Below, one piece after another: positions 1 to 10,402 of a stretch of 64,000 nt of DNA. The position numbers were made by a program, and so were the translations under genes. Below the pieces are notes generated by a model. It was not told the DNA's origin. It saw only the letters and a list, made by a program, of their open reading frames with translations, and ran no database searches. Each line of letters opens with the position of its first letter. Positions within the stretch are counted from its first letter, which is position 1. Source of the stretch: Diploptera punctata (taxonomy: Eukaryota; Arthropoda; Insecta; Blattodea; Blaberidae); contig JASPKZ010003844.1 of NCBI GenBank assembly GCA_030220185.1, positions 5,066,001-5,130,000 of the forward strand, read 5' to 3'.

Positions 1-239
1 TTCTCCCAGCTCATTCTTGATCTATCATCTAGGCGTTTTCCTACAAGAAGTTTCAATGCCCCTCTTTCATTTCCAATTCGTGACATATGTTCTCCCATCG
101 CAGTTTACGAGATGTAAGTATTATTTTATATCTGCTTTGTTCTAAAGACCATGTAGCTCACTATTATGTAGTCTTCTCCATTCACTGTGTTCATCTCTCT
201 TTGGTCCAGAAATGTTCCTAAGAACTTGATTGTTAAATA

Positions 240-241
<2 letters not shown>
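1..241 (-). mobile_element. LINE family A fragment, 3' RT tail (copy 1)
   Basis: Read on the minus strand, this is the C-terminal tail of a non-LTR retrotransposon RT ORF found about 13 times in the window. The fragment covers the part normally reading ENKVLRKIFG through GRPRMRWE. It runs off the left edge and ends at a TA microsatellite. Stop codons show it is dead. The clade (RTE or CR1-like) cannot be fixed from the tail alone. Confidence 0.8.

Positions 242-242
<1 letters not shown>

Positions 243-276
<34 letters not shown>
243..276. repeat. (TA)n microsatellite
   Basis: Uninterrupted TA run of about 33 bp directly abutting a LINE family A fragment. Confidence 0.95.
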
Positions 277-277
<1 letters not shown>

Positions 278-416
278 ATTATTTTAGTATAAATAGGCTA
301 CAGGTTATAATAAAAAAATAGGATTTGCGTCTCGGTTTGTAAATTATATTTTGTTTTTAATTGTACCAGTGATAGAGGGCCTATTACTATTTTGGTGTAA
401 ACGTGAGAAAATTAGG

Positions 417-712
417 TCCATGGCGCGAGAGGCCTACCAGGCGCTTGCTGGTCTTGCATCCACATGTGACATTTAAAGAGGTGGTCGATTATTCAGCCAG
501 TATAGGTGTGACATTGCCAGCATGTCGAGTGCCTAGTCGATTTAGCTGTTTATCTCAACCTAGAGCCATTTACTTGCTCAGCTACCCAAATTCTTCGCGC
601 TATTGGATGAGGACCGGTCCCATACTGGCCGAAATTCCATGAGAAAATTTGAATCAACACGTCTCATAACTCTGCGCCAAATACTACGCCTTAGACGGCT
701 CGTCTATGGCGA
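417..712 (-). mobile_element. tRNA-derived SINE family B (copy 1)
   Basis: Minus-strand copy of a ~330-bp SINE seen ten times here. The consensus begins with a tRNA-like head (box A like TAGCCGAGTGG, box B like GGTTCGAGTCC), has a body with AGCTACAACGGCT, and ends GTCGCGCCATGG. This copy has the GGCGCGAGAGGCCT end at its left side and a degraded head at its right. Confidence 0.85.
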
Positions 713-1354
713 TGGATCCTGAATGAATTAGGCAGAGAACCACATAGAAAAATAAATGCTGTAATTTATGTGGTAAAATTTAATTGCTCGATCGCTTTAA
801 AAAATTGACTACAGCCCATCTCAGCTATCTGAGAAGTAAGCATACGAAAACAAAGTTTTAGCGCAATTTTTCTTGGATATATGGACGGCTAAGGAGGGGA
901 TCATTTGCCTCCTAACTGTAATATGAACACATCGAGACAATATTTTTGCATATGGAAGCGAGTAGAATTGTAAGGCCAAGTGCGTTTCAAGCAGTCTGTA
1001 TTACCGACCGTCCACAGCTCCTTCCTTCCTATGCGTAGCTTTACTTTAGACTTCAAACGTTGATTCAAATCAACTCTTTCAACTCTTGTGTCCTTTGTAA
1101 AGTACATTAATAAAAATTTGATTTTCCCCGATAACCAGTGTGTTGTACATGATAATACTGCGTAAAAATTTAAAAATGCATTCGGTTTTAATAGAGATCA
1201 CCGTGAAATGTTTAATTCATGGACATGATGAAATATCCTTAAAATTTTGGAAATTACAAAGCAGAAAATTGTGCAGCAGAGATGAGGTATATTCGAAAAA
1301 CAGCAGGTTGAACTTTAAAAATTACTCCGGTGTTCGAAAAAAATTACAGAAATT
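713..1354. other. No recognisable feature
   Basis: AT-rich sequence. Short open frames at 901-1107 (minus) and 1140-1373 (plus) have no recognisable domain. Confidence 0.6.
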
Positions 1355-1530
1355 AGTGGTTAGATCACGATGATAGAATGGCAAAAGACAGGCTACCAAA
1401 AATGTTTAAGTCTTACAAACCAGTTGGGAAAAGACGATGAGAACTTCTAATGAAGATACTTCAAGACAAAGCCTAAAGTGGGACCGGAAGAGACTAACTC
1501 CATGGAAGGCAAATAATGATGATGACAAAA
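1355..1530 (+). mobile_element. LINE RT tail fragment
   Basis: The plus frame reads RMAKDRLPKMFKSYKPVGKR and then stops. This is the RM..RLPK..YKP.GKR signature of the tail shared by several insect LINE families. The copy ends in a short GATGATGA tract, the usual 3' tail of these copies. Broken by stop codons. Confidence 0.65.
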
Positions 1531-1733
1531 TAAAAATAAATAAATAAAAACTGGAGGATCTATTTTGCCAGAAATGCACAGATTTTCATATTTCGAGGAA
1601 CAACTAAAAATTGAGCCTGAAAGGGCTAAACCAGTGACGATTTTTCAAGAGGAGACCTTGTATGTAAATGTATGATTCAGTAAATTAGATCATATACGAA
1701 ATTAAGGAATAGGTCAGAATTGAATTTAATAAA

Positions 1734-2029
1734 TGGGTGGCACGCCGTAGCGCACTGCGCTACAAGCCGGAAGGTCGAGGGTTCAAGTCCCGGTGGGGTC
1801 AGGATTTTTAAACTGACCCAAACCTGGCGGCACTATGACCCTGGGGTCGACTCAGCCTCTAACGGAAATAAGTATCAGGCGCTTGTCCTGGGGGTAAAGG
1901 TGGCCGTCACGCAGGGCTGACAACCCGGCTGACATCAAGTGCCGATTGTCCAGAAAAAGTGGGAGTCTGAACCTCTTACTACCCCAAAGGCCTGCTGAGG
2001 CCTGTAGTGGCATCACTTTAAATAAAAAA
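1734..2029 (+). mobile_element. tRNA-derived SINE family C, near full length
   Basis: tRNA-like head with box B GGTTCAAGTCCC, then GGATTTTTAAACTG, the phrase GACTCAGCCTCTAACGGAAA, and a 3' end around CCTGTAGTGG. It is the reference copy for three other C copies in the window (7834-8238, 19031-19330, 49922-50049). The 66-codon frame inside it is incidental. Confidence 0.88.
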
Positions 2030-2073
2030 TAGAATAATACCGTATATATCGTATCAAATTAAACACACATTTT

Positions 2074-2230
2074 GAAAGAATAGACGCTAATCGATTTACA
2101 AAATTAATTTGCAGTTACAAACCAATAGGCAGAAGAGATATAGGAAGACCCTTCGTAATATGGAAAGATAGTGTGAAGACAGAACAGTTGTACAGCCAAA
2201 ATCATGAAGTGAAGATCATATTGTTACCAA
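2074..2230 (+). mobile_element. LINE RT tail fragment
   Basis: The plus frame reads NRFTKLICSYKPIGRRDIGR, matching the YKP.GRRD.GRP signature at the C-terminus of insect LINE RT ORFs. No start, no catalytic motifs; a short dead fragment. Confidence 0.65.
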
Positions 2231-3325
2231 TAAATTCAAACCAGAAGCTAACAAAATGAAATATTACTAAAAAAATAATTATCTAAAATGTTCATTGTTG
2301 CTTTTTGTGACTAATGGTATTGGATGGAACAATAACATTTTATATGCTAAGAATAAGACGTGAAAGATTTTGTACATTTGTTGTGGGTGGAGATACGCCT
2401 GCCCACAAAAATGCAGAGCGAAGAGTTTTGATACAGTCTGTACTTAAAGAGGAAAAGGAAGCAAGGTGATAATTTTGAACGCTTCTTTTTTGCTCATCAC
2501 CTCACGTCTTTTCTTTCTCTCTCTCTCTCTCCCTCTCTTTTTTGTTTATTTTTGTTTACTGCTGGTTTAACTTTTTGTTGGCCTTGCACAGAGTCAGGTA
2601 TAAAAAGCATTTCTTGTTTGACCGTTCCCTACAACTGGAGATTGTCCTTACGGGCTATTTTCCCATGGCACGTGTATCTTGACAGCTGTGTCTAATAGAC
2701 TTATCACACGGTACTTATCTTTTGGGTGTGACACAGGAAACTGGACCTTAGTGAAAAGTGAGGCCAGACACCTCGTTTTGGAGCCCGCCAACTCAAGGAT
2801 TTCTGTTAGTTTAATGCTTGTAGCTGGGCTACCAATCTCTCACTAGTAAGCAGTGCAAACATCAGAGTCACCAAATCTCGTGAGGGGGGGGGGGAGAAGG
2901 AAGAAGGAGCAGGTGCCTTGTCATCCACCTTACAAGTTTTCCACCCACATGCAATCATCGCATTGTCACATCCATTAAAGTTTTATTTTGAACTTCTTTC
3001 TTATTTCTGGAAGAGTTTATTTAAGAAAAAAATCGGGATATAGCTGAAGGAGAAAGCTGATAGGCATTCTATTGTTTCGGTGTGATACCCAGTTTCCTCA
3101 TTTTTCACATAAAAAGTGTTTTTTTTTTTTTTTTTTTTCCCCCACATAGGTCTAACTTTTATAATTATCTTCGATTAAAGCACTGCACGTGACACGTTTG
3201 AATAACATAGGTGGGTGAAGTAATTTTGCCACGCGAAGTGATAGAAATAAAATAATTCGAACTTGGTCTACGATATTTAGTTTTTGAAAGACACCCAGGC
3301 TTGAATGTAATAGTTAATAAAATTT
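2231..3325. other. No gene; homopolymer and CT tracts
   Basis: About 1.1 kb without recognisable coding or repeat family. It holds a CT-rich tract near 2512-2540, a run of nine or more G near 2884-2893 and a T tract of about 20 near 3119-3138. Confidence 0.6.
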
Positions 3326-3410
3326 ATAATCAATTGAGTTGGTGTTCATTTGATGAAAATCCATATTCGTTAATTAAATAAAAATCAGAAGAAAAGTTGG
3401 AGTAACAAGT

Positions 3411-3620
3411 TAAATGAAGATATACAAAGATACCAACAAGAATGGAAAAATCATCTGAGGAGAATGGCAAGAAATACACTTCCAAAATTGGCATTCCAAT
3501 AACTGGACGTAGGGACCAAGGAAGACCAAAACATCGGTGGAAAGATCAAAACCATCTTCGCTAGGTATACCGTACAGGCCACATGGCCTAAAACGAATTT
3601 GTCCATGATGATGATGATGA
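3411..3620 (+). mobile_element. LINE RT tail fragment inside PLE region
   Basis: The plus frame reads LNEDIQRYQQEWKNHLRRMA and ends in a GATGATGATGAT tract. It interrupts the PLE-like sequence: the same PLE phrase is continuous at about 56936-57010. Disabled by an in-frame stop. Confidence 0.6.
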
Positions 3621-3664
3621 AATATTTGTTTTATTTGATTTTCATATTTATTAAGATATAATTC

Positions 3665-3706
3665 AGTTACAGCTGTTTCGGTACACTGTATCTTCTTCAG
3701 ACATGT
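3665..3706 (-). ncRNA. Hammerhead-ribozyme-like motif, left arm
   Basis: Minus strand: CTGAAGA core, an imperfect stem II (GATAC/GTACC with one mismatch), then GAAAC followed by the palindromic stem III (ACAGCTGT) and A at the cleavage position. Stem I is weak. It is the inverted partner of the motif at 4345-4390. Confidence 0.5.
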
Positions 3707-3721
3707 TAACAAATTATTGTG

Positions 3722-3733
3722 TTATTATAGTAC
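3722..3733. repeat. 12-bp TSD, left copy
   Basis: TTATTATAGTAC, repeated exactly at 4187-4198 on the other side of the LINE at 3734-4186. Confidence 0.9.
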
Positions 3734-4186
3734 CAGTTATATGGGTGCGAAACATGGACTCTTACTTTAAGGGAGGAAAGGAGATTACAAGTATTTGAGA
3801 ATAAAGTACTTAGGAAAATTTTTGGACCAAAGAGAGATGAACAGACAGGTGAATGGAGAGGACTACATAACAATGAATTACATGGTCTTTATAGGAAGCC
3901 AGATATAATAAGAACAGTTAAGTCTCGTCGACTGCGATGGGCAGGACATGTTGCACGTATGGGGAATGAAATACTTGCATGGAAGCTTCTTGTAGGAAAG
4001 TTAGAGGGAAAACGCCCGGTTGGTAGACCAAGAATGAGGTGGGAGAATAACATTAACTATGATTTGAGGGAAGTAGATTATACATGGATTGATTGGAAAG
4101 CATTAGCTCAGGATAGGGATGTATGGAGAGCTTATGTCCGCGCGGCCATGAACCTACGGGTTCGATAGTGCCAGTGAGTAAGTAAG
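3734..4186 (+). mobile_element. LINE family A, 5'-truncated insertion with TSD
   Basis: Frame elements: YGCETWTL-like start, ENKVLRKIFGPKRDE, RLRWAGHVARMGNE, then an open frame at 3959-4168 with VGRPRMRWENN and WRAYVRAAMNLRVR and a stop. Only the RT C-terminal region is present; palm and endonuclease are missing through 5' truncation. The 3' end is GTGCCAGTGAG followed by a short AGTA-type tail without poly(A). A perfect 12-bp TSD (TTATTATAGTAC) bounds it, so it inserted into an existing PLE palindrome. Confidence 0.9.
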
Positions 4187-4198
4187 TTATTATAGTAC
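4187..4198. repeat. 12-bp TSD, right copy
   Basis: TTATTATAGTAC, identical to 3722-3733. Confidence 0.9.
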
Positions 4199-4344
4199 AT
4201 ATCAACTGATCTAAGCAACAATACAACAATAATTTATTTAATTTTTTAAAAATTTAAATAAATTATTATTGTATAAATAAATTATTGTTGTATTGTCGCT
4301 TAAATCAGTTGATATGTACTATAATAACCCAATTCATAATTTAA

Positions 4345-4390
4345 CATGTCTGAAGAAGGTACAGTGTACGGAAACAGCTGTCACTGAATT
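4345..4390 (+). ncRNA. Hammerhead-ribozyme-like motif, right arm
   Basis: Core CTGAAGA (4350-4356), one extra A, stem II GGTAC/GTACG with loop AGT (the outer pair mismatched), GAA, palindromic stem III ACAGCTGT, C at the cleavage position (4382). All core residues fit the hammerhead pattern CUGANGA...GAAA...UH. Stem I pairs only two bases. A palindromic stem III is typical of hammerheads that act as dimers in PLE terminal repeats. Confidence 0.55.
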
Positions 4391-4454
4391 ATATCTTAAT
4401 AAATATGAAAATCAAATAAAACTAAGATTTATTTTAATTTAATTAGTGAATAAA

Positions 4455-4622
4455 ATGTATGTTTGTGGTATCACAAGGAATCCTAACACAAGATTCAATG
4501 AACATCTTAAATATTTTACAAATCCTTTTAAATACATATTAATTTACACAATAAATCATACTATGAGAGAAAATTCAAGCTTTTCAAAATATATAATTGA
4601 AACAGATGATCAGTTCAAATAA
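4455..4622 (+). pseudogene. PLE GIY-YIG endonuclease remnant
   Basis: A 55-codon frame below the usual ORF cutoff. It starts MYVCGITRNPNTRFNEHLKY and later has SSFSKYIIET. This fits the second half of a GIY-YIG nuclease: the YVG-like strand, then the helix with the catalytic Arg in TRFNEH, then the S.FS.HI segment. The GIY strand and the whole RT are missing, and a stop at 4620 ends it early. The position beside the palindromic, ribozyme-bearing region fits a Penelope-like element. Certainly non-functional. Confidence 0.65.
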
Positions 4623-4798
4623 CGTATTATCATTAATAACTATGGAATAAACAGGCCGGAAGAGAGCGAGATTTTAAAAGAATCCAAATAAGTAAAACTC
4701 AATAGCATCTTTTGCTGAAGTTGGAAAGTACTACGAAACTTTTAAAATTAAGTTTTACTTATTTGAGGTCAACTGAGATGTCAGGTACATATGTTTAT

Positions 4799-4841
4799 AT
4801 TGTATTGTATTGTATTGTATTGTATTGTATTGTATTGTATG
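4799..4841. repeat. (TATTG)n pentanucleotide microsatellite
   Basis: About eight tandem TGTAT units. The frame through it gives a repetitive YCIVL peptide that is an artefact of the repeat. Confidence 0.95.
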
Positions 4842-4935
4842 TTTATAACTAAGCTATATAATATTAGGCTACATTATGATAAGTTCTATTATTTCTTCGG
4901 TGGTTGCCGAGAATACATGACAAGTTTTATGCCAG

Positions 4936-5256
4936 GACCGCTGTGGTCTCGAGGTAGCGTGCTTCCCTTCTCACGCAGCGGGCCCGGGTTTGATCCCGGT
5001 CGGTGCAGTTTTTCTGGGTGAGGTTTTTATCGGGGGTTTTCCTCGCCTATAAGACAAATGTCAGGAAAACTTTAAGGCCCAAACGGTCCCCGAAATCATA
5101 TGGCCATCATCCTTATCATTATCATCCGTATCATTATCATCCTAGCAACGGGAAGCTACCACACCTACAATTTGCTAGTAAAGCTGCAAGCATAGCATGA
5201 AAATGCTATGATTGCAGTGAAGGACCTGCCTTCGGGCAGAATTACTATGGATGGAT
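4936..5256 (+). mobile_element. tRNA-derived SINE family D (copy 1)
   Basis: tRNA-like head from GACCGCTGTGG with box B GGTTTGATCCCGG, central region AAGACAAATGTCAGGAAAAC, CATCATC-rich stretch, then ACGGGAAGCTACCACACCT and a 3' end at GGGCAGAATTACTATGGATG. Same family as 9712-10041. The central region is shared with family E, which has another tail. Confidence 0.9.
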
Positions 5257-5257
5257 A

Positions 5258-5260
<3 letters not shown>

Positions 5261-5300
<40 letters not shown>
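5261..5300. repeat. (TA)n microsatellite
   Basis: About 40 bp of TA between SINE D and repeat G. Confidence 0.95.
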
Positions 5301-5305
<5 letters not shown>

Positions 5306-6195
5306 TAATGTTCGTTTGTTTGTTCGTACTTTATGCCCGACCATACCGTTGATCCGATTGTGATGGGGCTTTTTGCAAAATGTTCAGGAGATTTCCGGGA
5401 TGAACATAGGTTATAAGAGAATTGTGATACTCAACTCCTACACCCTTAAAAATCGCCCTTTGTAGTGGAAAACGTGAAAAAAGTAGCTCTTTGGACGCTA
5501 AATGGCTTACGCTGCCTAAACCACAACAAATACACAAAATTAATGTACACAGAATTGAATATCGCAAAAAAAATCTACAAAAAAGTTCGCGACAGCATAT
5601 GTTTATCTCACAATAACCATTTTTGTCTTTCATTGATGCTAAGAAGATCGAGACAAATACGTAGATACCTGTGCAAGCATTGCAGCACATGGCGGGTATT
5701 CTTTTACAGATAACTGACAATAACGAATTTTGAAGGTCGAGATAAGTAGATTTCCGGGCAACACCGGATAATCAGCACGGGGAATTTTAAAATAATTACG
5801 ATATACAGTTATAATTATTTTTCATTTTACTTATTCAACTAATCGTAAGAAGTACATTAATTTTTTGTCTTTCAGCTCATTTATGCCAAGAAGATCGGGA
5901 TAGCTAGATTCCCGGACAAGATCGGGTAAAGAGCATGGGATATCTAAAAATAATTACAGTATACATTTTTCCATTTACTTTAATAAGTCTAAACATAAAA
6001 CACATTAATTTTAGTATTTCAGCTTATTTATGTCAAGAAGATCGGGATAAGTAGATTCCCGGGCAACGCCGGGTAATCAGCACGGGGTATCTAAAAAATA
6101 TAAATTTATAATTTTTTTCGTTTACTTATTCAACTAAACATAAGAGCACATTAAATTTAATTTATTTAGGGGTAGCAGCGCTCGCCGGGTATTAG
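5301..6195 (+). repeat. Unclassified interspersed repeat G (copy 1), with internal tandem modules
   Basis: Begins with GTTCGTTTGTTTGTTCGTAC and TGATCCGATTGTGATGGGG, and ends GCTCGCCGGGTATTAGCTAG. About 5630-6160 holds three diverged modules of ~150 bp, each with AAGATCGGGATAAGTAGATT or a variant and a CCGG-type hairpin (CCCGGGCAACGCCGGG). The same family recurs at 27705-28800 and, inverted, at 37819-38882. Overlapping frames at 5331-5720 and 5465-5713 are not convincing genes. Class unknown. Confidence 0.75.
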
Positions 6196-6238
6196 CTAGT
6201 GTGTGTATATATATACATTGTGTGTGTATGTGTGTATA
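6196..6238. repeat. Mixed TG/TA microsatellite
   Basis: Alternating GTGTGTATATATA units abutting the 3' end of a LINE family A fragment. Confidence 0.9.
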
Positions 6239-6340
6239 TGTCTCACTGGCACTATCGAACTCGTTGGTTCTTGGCCACGTGGATATTAGCTCTCTACACA
6301 TCCTTATCCTGAGCTAATAGGCTTCCTGTATATGCAGATC
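6239..6340 (-). mobile_element. LINE family A 3' end (copy 3)
   Basis: Minus-strand 3' terminus starting at CACTGGCACTATCGAACTCG, then the WRA..AMNLRV region. Only about 100 bp remain, with the 3' end set against a TG/TA microsatellite. Confidence 0.75.
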
Positions 6341-6600
6341 CTTAATATAATTTTTATCCTTCAGGTTTCACTATGTTAACATCTTCCTGGGTCCTATTAA
6401 TCTACTGTCATTCTGCTCATTTCTATCTTATTCCAAACTCTGATGCTGTTTAAAACACCAATCCACGTTATTGTGTTTAGGCTGTCTTCTACTTCTTATT
6501 TACCAGGTGACTTCAATTCTAGTATTTTTCTTGAGAATCTTTCTTCTGTCATTCTTTTTACACGACCACGCCATTCCTTTATGAAATCCATAATTTAATC
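6341..6600 (-). mobile_element. LINE RT tail fragment
   Basis: The minus frame reads EWRGRVKRMTEERFSRKILE, the usual W..HV.RM.EER signature of insect LINE tails, followed by stops. Confidence 0.55.
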
Positions 6601-6884
6601 ATCAGGAAGAGAATGAAGACCAAAAAATGTCAAAATCACTTTTTGTGCTATAAAGTATCTCCAAACTTGCTCTACATATCAGTGTAAGAAGGAAACTGAA
6701 ACCAATAGGCCTATCTATAGACGAGGAATAGGACCTTGAATTCAGCATACCGTTATGGGGATACATTGAGGACAAAAATTAATTATATATATATTTTTTT
6801 CATTTTTTTTTTTTTTGGCTTCATTCATTTCTTTCAAACATGACGAATCAATTGAAGTTAGAATATTAATTTTTTAATTGCAGT

Positions 6885-7330
6885 ATTTATTATTTTATCT
6901 CTTCTAGAAATTCCAGCTGAACGCCTCCAAAAATCGGTTTGTTCCGAATTCAATTTATTTATTCTTGATTTAAATTCCCATGTTTATGCACTGTCATTGT
7001 GGTGCTCACTCATTACTCTTTAAAGAATTTTGTTTCTGTTTTAGAACTTACCCTTTTGATCCCACAAAACACAATTTAATTTCTATATTGCATATTTATT
7101 CTTTTTTGTCCCCTAAATAATTTCAGCATCGAAGACTATCATATGCACTAATTTTTGTCTCCAAATATTCGTCACATGCTCTTATTTCCCCATGTCCCTC
7201 TTCTGAAACGATATATATTGCTTTATCTCCTGTTAACATATATTTCGTTTTGTCCAAATTTATAGTAATATACTCACTATCTTAGAATGCTTTGTCAAAT
7301 TCTGATTGTTTTCAAAATATCGGAAAATTG
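6885..7330 (-). pseudogene. Broken LINE RT (palm end and thumb)
   Basis: Minus-strand frames give NLDKTKYMLTGD (the NPDKTK motif after the YADD motif), a CDEY segment, NSVLWDQ and finally DFWRRSAGISRRDKI. This is a known insect LINE RT type. Frame changes and stops occur throughout. The 3' part of the same family seems to be present at 11545-11835. Confidence 0.65.
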
Positions 7331-7409
7331 TAATTTTTAAAATTCGGAGATTACATAAAAAATTATAAATTATTATTCAGGGATTTTGCAGTGAAGCCGC
7401 TTTCCCGTT

Positions 7410-7830
7410 TTCATTCTCCTCGATTAATGTCATCTTCTTGAAGTCTCTTTGAAGAAATAACTTCTTTAACTTTATAGTACCACGCTCTTCTTGGTCTTCC
7501 TCTTCTCCTTCACGGTTTAGGCTTATTTACTAGCCTATTCCGGCTCCAAATTGCTGCTCTTTCCATCTTTTCCTTGGTCTTCCAAACTTCTTCCTCGTGG
7601 TGAATAGTTGTATGCTGCTTTTGGTATTCTATTTTCAGTCATCCTTGCCAAGTGTTCTTTGCAGTTTGTTCTGTATTTCTCTATTGTTGAGTTTAATTCC
7701 TCTATTTTTAGTTGTTTTATTTTGTGTTATGTTTTTTGTCTGTTCTTTGATATTCTGCTATTGGTCTGAGGAATCTCATTTCAGCAGCTTGTATTCTTCC
7801 TCAAATTTATAATTAGTAAAGTGAACTGAT
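7410..7830 (-). mobile_element. LINE RT tail fragment
   Basis: Minus frames contain IAEYQRTDKKHNTK, and later GRPRRAWYYKVKEVISSKRL. These correspond to the AEMRFLR...GRPR.RW tail of LINE RTs. Heavily decayed; the plus-strand frame at 7597-7812 is a shadow. Confidence 0.6.
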
Positions 7831-7833
7831 TCC

Positions 7834-8238
7834 ACTATAGGCTTTCGGACGCTCTTGGGATAGTAGGAGGTTTAAAGCTTGCCCAAAGGAGCGGTATTTG
7901 CAATCACAGCTAGTTATATTCAATGATATCCCTTATTTACAGGAATTTGCCATAAATCTTAAATGATTAAAAATTCAATATATAATTATATTTACAGGAG
8001 TAAACTTACCTTTCTTACCTCAACACTTTCTAAGACTAGCAGGTATACCACGACCTTTTTAGACAATCGATAGGAGATATCAACCGAGTTGTTAGCCCTG
8101 GGTGACGGTCGTCTGTACTCCCAGAAGAAGCATCTGGTACTCGTTTCAGATAGAGGCCGAGTCAATCCCAGGGTCATGGTGCCGCCTGAAGGTTTAAGCC
8201 AGTTTAAAAATCCTGACTCGAACTCCCGACCTTCCGCT
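7834..8238 (-). mobile_element. SINE family C (copy 2), interrupted
   Basis: 7834-7878 matches the 3' end of SINE C on the minus strand and about 8055-8238 matches the head and body. Roughly 170 bp of unrelated sequence lies between them, so the SINE has been interrupted. I could not find a clear TSD for the interrupting piece. Confidence 0.7.
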
Positions 8239-8985
8239 CAAATGCATATTGCCTTAATTAACAATGGTACTCTGCCCCCCAAATTTATAAAATAAATTAT
8301 CCAATAATAAATAACTTTATTTTTTTAGTCAAAATATGGGTCCTGACCATCACAGGTACCTATATACTCGAGGCTTAATGTAGATAAATGGAAATTACCT
8401 TTGATAAATGAACAGGTGATGGCAATAAATGCATCCCAATGCATAATGCATGCATGTGTACATGTAAGACCTATTTTGCATTTTATACACCACCTCATTT
8501 GTAGTATACCTATATTTCATTCGAGAATTATGATAATGCATTACTTGCGGGAATATCTCTGGACTCAAATGCAATAAATAAATGTGCTCTTAACACATTG
8601 TCAAAACCCCAATGAGTTAATTTTCAATTCTTTCACTGTTGCCATATAACGTGATACAGCACATACTGATTCTTGCCTTTTTTTATCTCGCTAGGTTTTA
8701 TTCCTAATGCTAAGATTTTTGGCAATACAAAGATGTCAAAATAAGTCAGAAGATACAAATGAATTGGAGGCATATTTAGGGGCGGTTAAGTTTATAGATG
8801 ATAGATAGTATTGTCAGCTGTCTTCTTGTTTCATATGTGTCGTTCCTCATCCTAAACTTGTTTGCGGTTTATCGTAATATTTAAATGAGGAAACAGTGGA
8901 CGAAGAACCATTCCATACAGATTAATAAGTATATTTTTAAAAAATCAAGGTATATCAGAGTATAGACCTAGCAATTTTTCTCCTT
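8239..8985. other. No recognisable feature
   Basis: AT-rich, with no coding or repeat family that I can identify. Confidence 0.6.
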
Positions 8986-9420
8986 CTTCAGATTTCCCTC
9001 ACTTACAGGTTTGCCGTCTTCAGTTTCCATTTATTTCTATCATTCCAATCTCTTTCTTCCAAATTCCTATCATCCATTATAGTTCTGATATAGGTTTTCC
9101 ATTTCCATCTTGGTCTGCCATGTTTATTTATTCCAGGGGGTGACCATTGGTATATATTTTTTGGCCATCTTTCATTTTCCATTCTTTGTACATAGCCATA
9201 CTATTTACGAGTTCGATTTTCAATCCTCTTAACAACAGATATGGTGACATTCGTTTCTCTCCATAGGAATTCATTTATTTTATTAGACTATTATTCAACT
9301 GTTCGAATTTTATTATTTTGTAATTCCGACGAAAACCAAGTTTCACTTCCATATGACAAAATATTCTGTTTTATGTCTTATAAATTTTCATTTTAGTAAT
9401 TTTTCTTCATATATTGAATA
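8986..9420 (-). mobile_element. LINE family F4 RT tail (copy 1)
   Basis: Minus-strand match to the same element as 29596-30215: frames corresponding to WYGHVQRMEDERLPKNIYQW and to GRPRWKWKTYIRTIMDDRNL. More decayed than the other copy, with indels. Confidence 0.75.
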
Positions 9421-9711
9421 TGTAAGTAGCAATGCCGATAATTATTTTAGACGTCGCACGGCGACTAAACCATGCGTTTCCGGACATGGGTCTCTTATTG
9501 AAAATATTGTTAGTTTTACTTTATGTTAACATAATAATTGTTCTGCATGTTAATCACTACTACTTCAATATTTATAAGGCTTTGAAATATTTTCGAAATT
9601 ATTTTAATTCACTTTCGTCTAAATAACAGTACAGTGTGCCAACTACTGGGTAAGTTGTGGAAATTGTATAAATAGCAGTGGATATTGTATCCGTTTTAAC
9701 ACCTTAATATA

Positions 9712-10041
9712 ACCGCTGTGGTCTCTAGGTAGCGTGTTGCCTTGTCACGCAGCGGGGCCAGGTTCGATTCCCGATTGGGACAGGCTCCTGAGTGAGGTTT
9801 TTTTCGGAGCTTTTCCTCACCTGTAAGACAAATGTCAGGAAGCTTAGGGCCCAATGGTCCCCGAAAATCATCCGGCCATCACCATCATCCTTGTAATTAT
9901 AATCATCATCCTTCACCGGTGTGGAAAGCAACGGGAAGCTACCACACCTGTAATTCCCTAGTAAAGCTGCAAAGCATAGCATAAAATGCTATGATTGCAG
10001 TGAAAGACCTGCCCCCGGGCAGAATTACTATGTATGGATGG
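9712..10041 (+). mobile_element. SINE family D (copy 2)
   Basis: Full-length match to 4936-5256: head ACCGCTGTGGTCTC, box B GGTTCGATTCCCG, AAGACAAATGTCAGGAAGC, and 3' end GGGCAGAATTACTATG. The minus-strand frame 9725-9982 lies wholly inside and is incidental. Confidence 0.92.
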
Positions 10042-10099
10042 AATATAATCTTCGCAGAAATTGGTTACCGATAGACCTGTATACTTTTTTCAATTGATG

Positions 10100-10402
10100 T
10101 CCCACGCCGTAACCGAGCAATTTAAGGCATTCATACATTGGCGCAGAGCAATGAGATATGCGCTAATTTGGGTCCTCATGGGGGAAAAAAATTGATGGAA
10201 TCTCGAGTAGATTGGTATCCGTGCCCATAGATCATCTTAAGGAATTTGGTTAGGCCCTAATTAAAATAAGTGATTGCTCCGGATTTATAAAACCAGCTAC
10301 AACGGCTGAAGGACCCGACATACTGACCATATCTTACCCCTATAGGCCTGTAGGCTGTTGATCGTCATGTCTGTAAATTGTGTATGTGGATGTTAATGAG
10401 TT
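10100..10402 (+). mobile_element. SINE family B (copy 2)
   Basis: Head CCCACGCCGTAACCGAG, diverged box B, then ACCAGCTACAACGGCTGAAG and GACCCGACATACTGACCATA. The 3' end is decayed. Confidence 0.85.

Larger units (their letters stand above)
3330..4445. mobile_element. Palindromic PLE terminal region, split by LINEs
   Basis: Left arm (about 3625-3733 plus 4199-4255) and right arm (about 4258-4430) are inverted copies of one sequence, so the original element was a long foldback. Each arm holds a hammerhead-like core and the phrase TTCATATTTATTAAGATATA or its complement. Immediately downstream lies a GIY-YIG endonuclease remnant typical of Penelope-like retroelements, whose terminal repeats may be inverted and carry hammerhead ribozymes. 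Two LINE fragments sit inside (3411-3620 and 3734-4186). The PLE assignment is an inference from this combination. Confidence 0.65.

Noticed and set aside
4686..4770. Small inverted repeat with CTGAAG...CGAAAC
   Set aside because: The ninth core base is wrong and stem II does not pair; too weak to call a ribozyme.
4791..5021. Frame with a repetitive YCIVL peptide
   Set aside because: It is produced by a (TATTG)n microsatellite running into a SINE.
5331..5720. 129-codon minus-strand frame
   Set aside because: It lies inside repeat G, is not in the same state in other copies, and has no domain.
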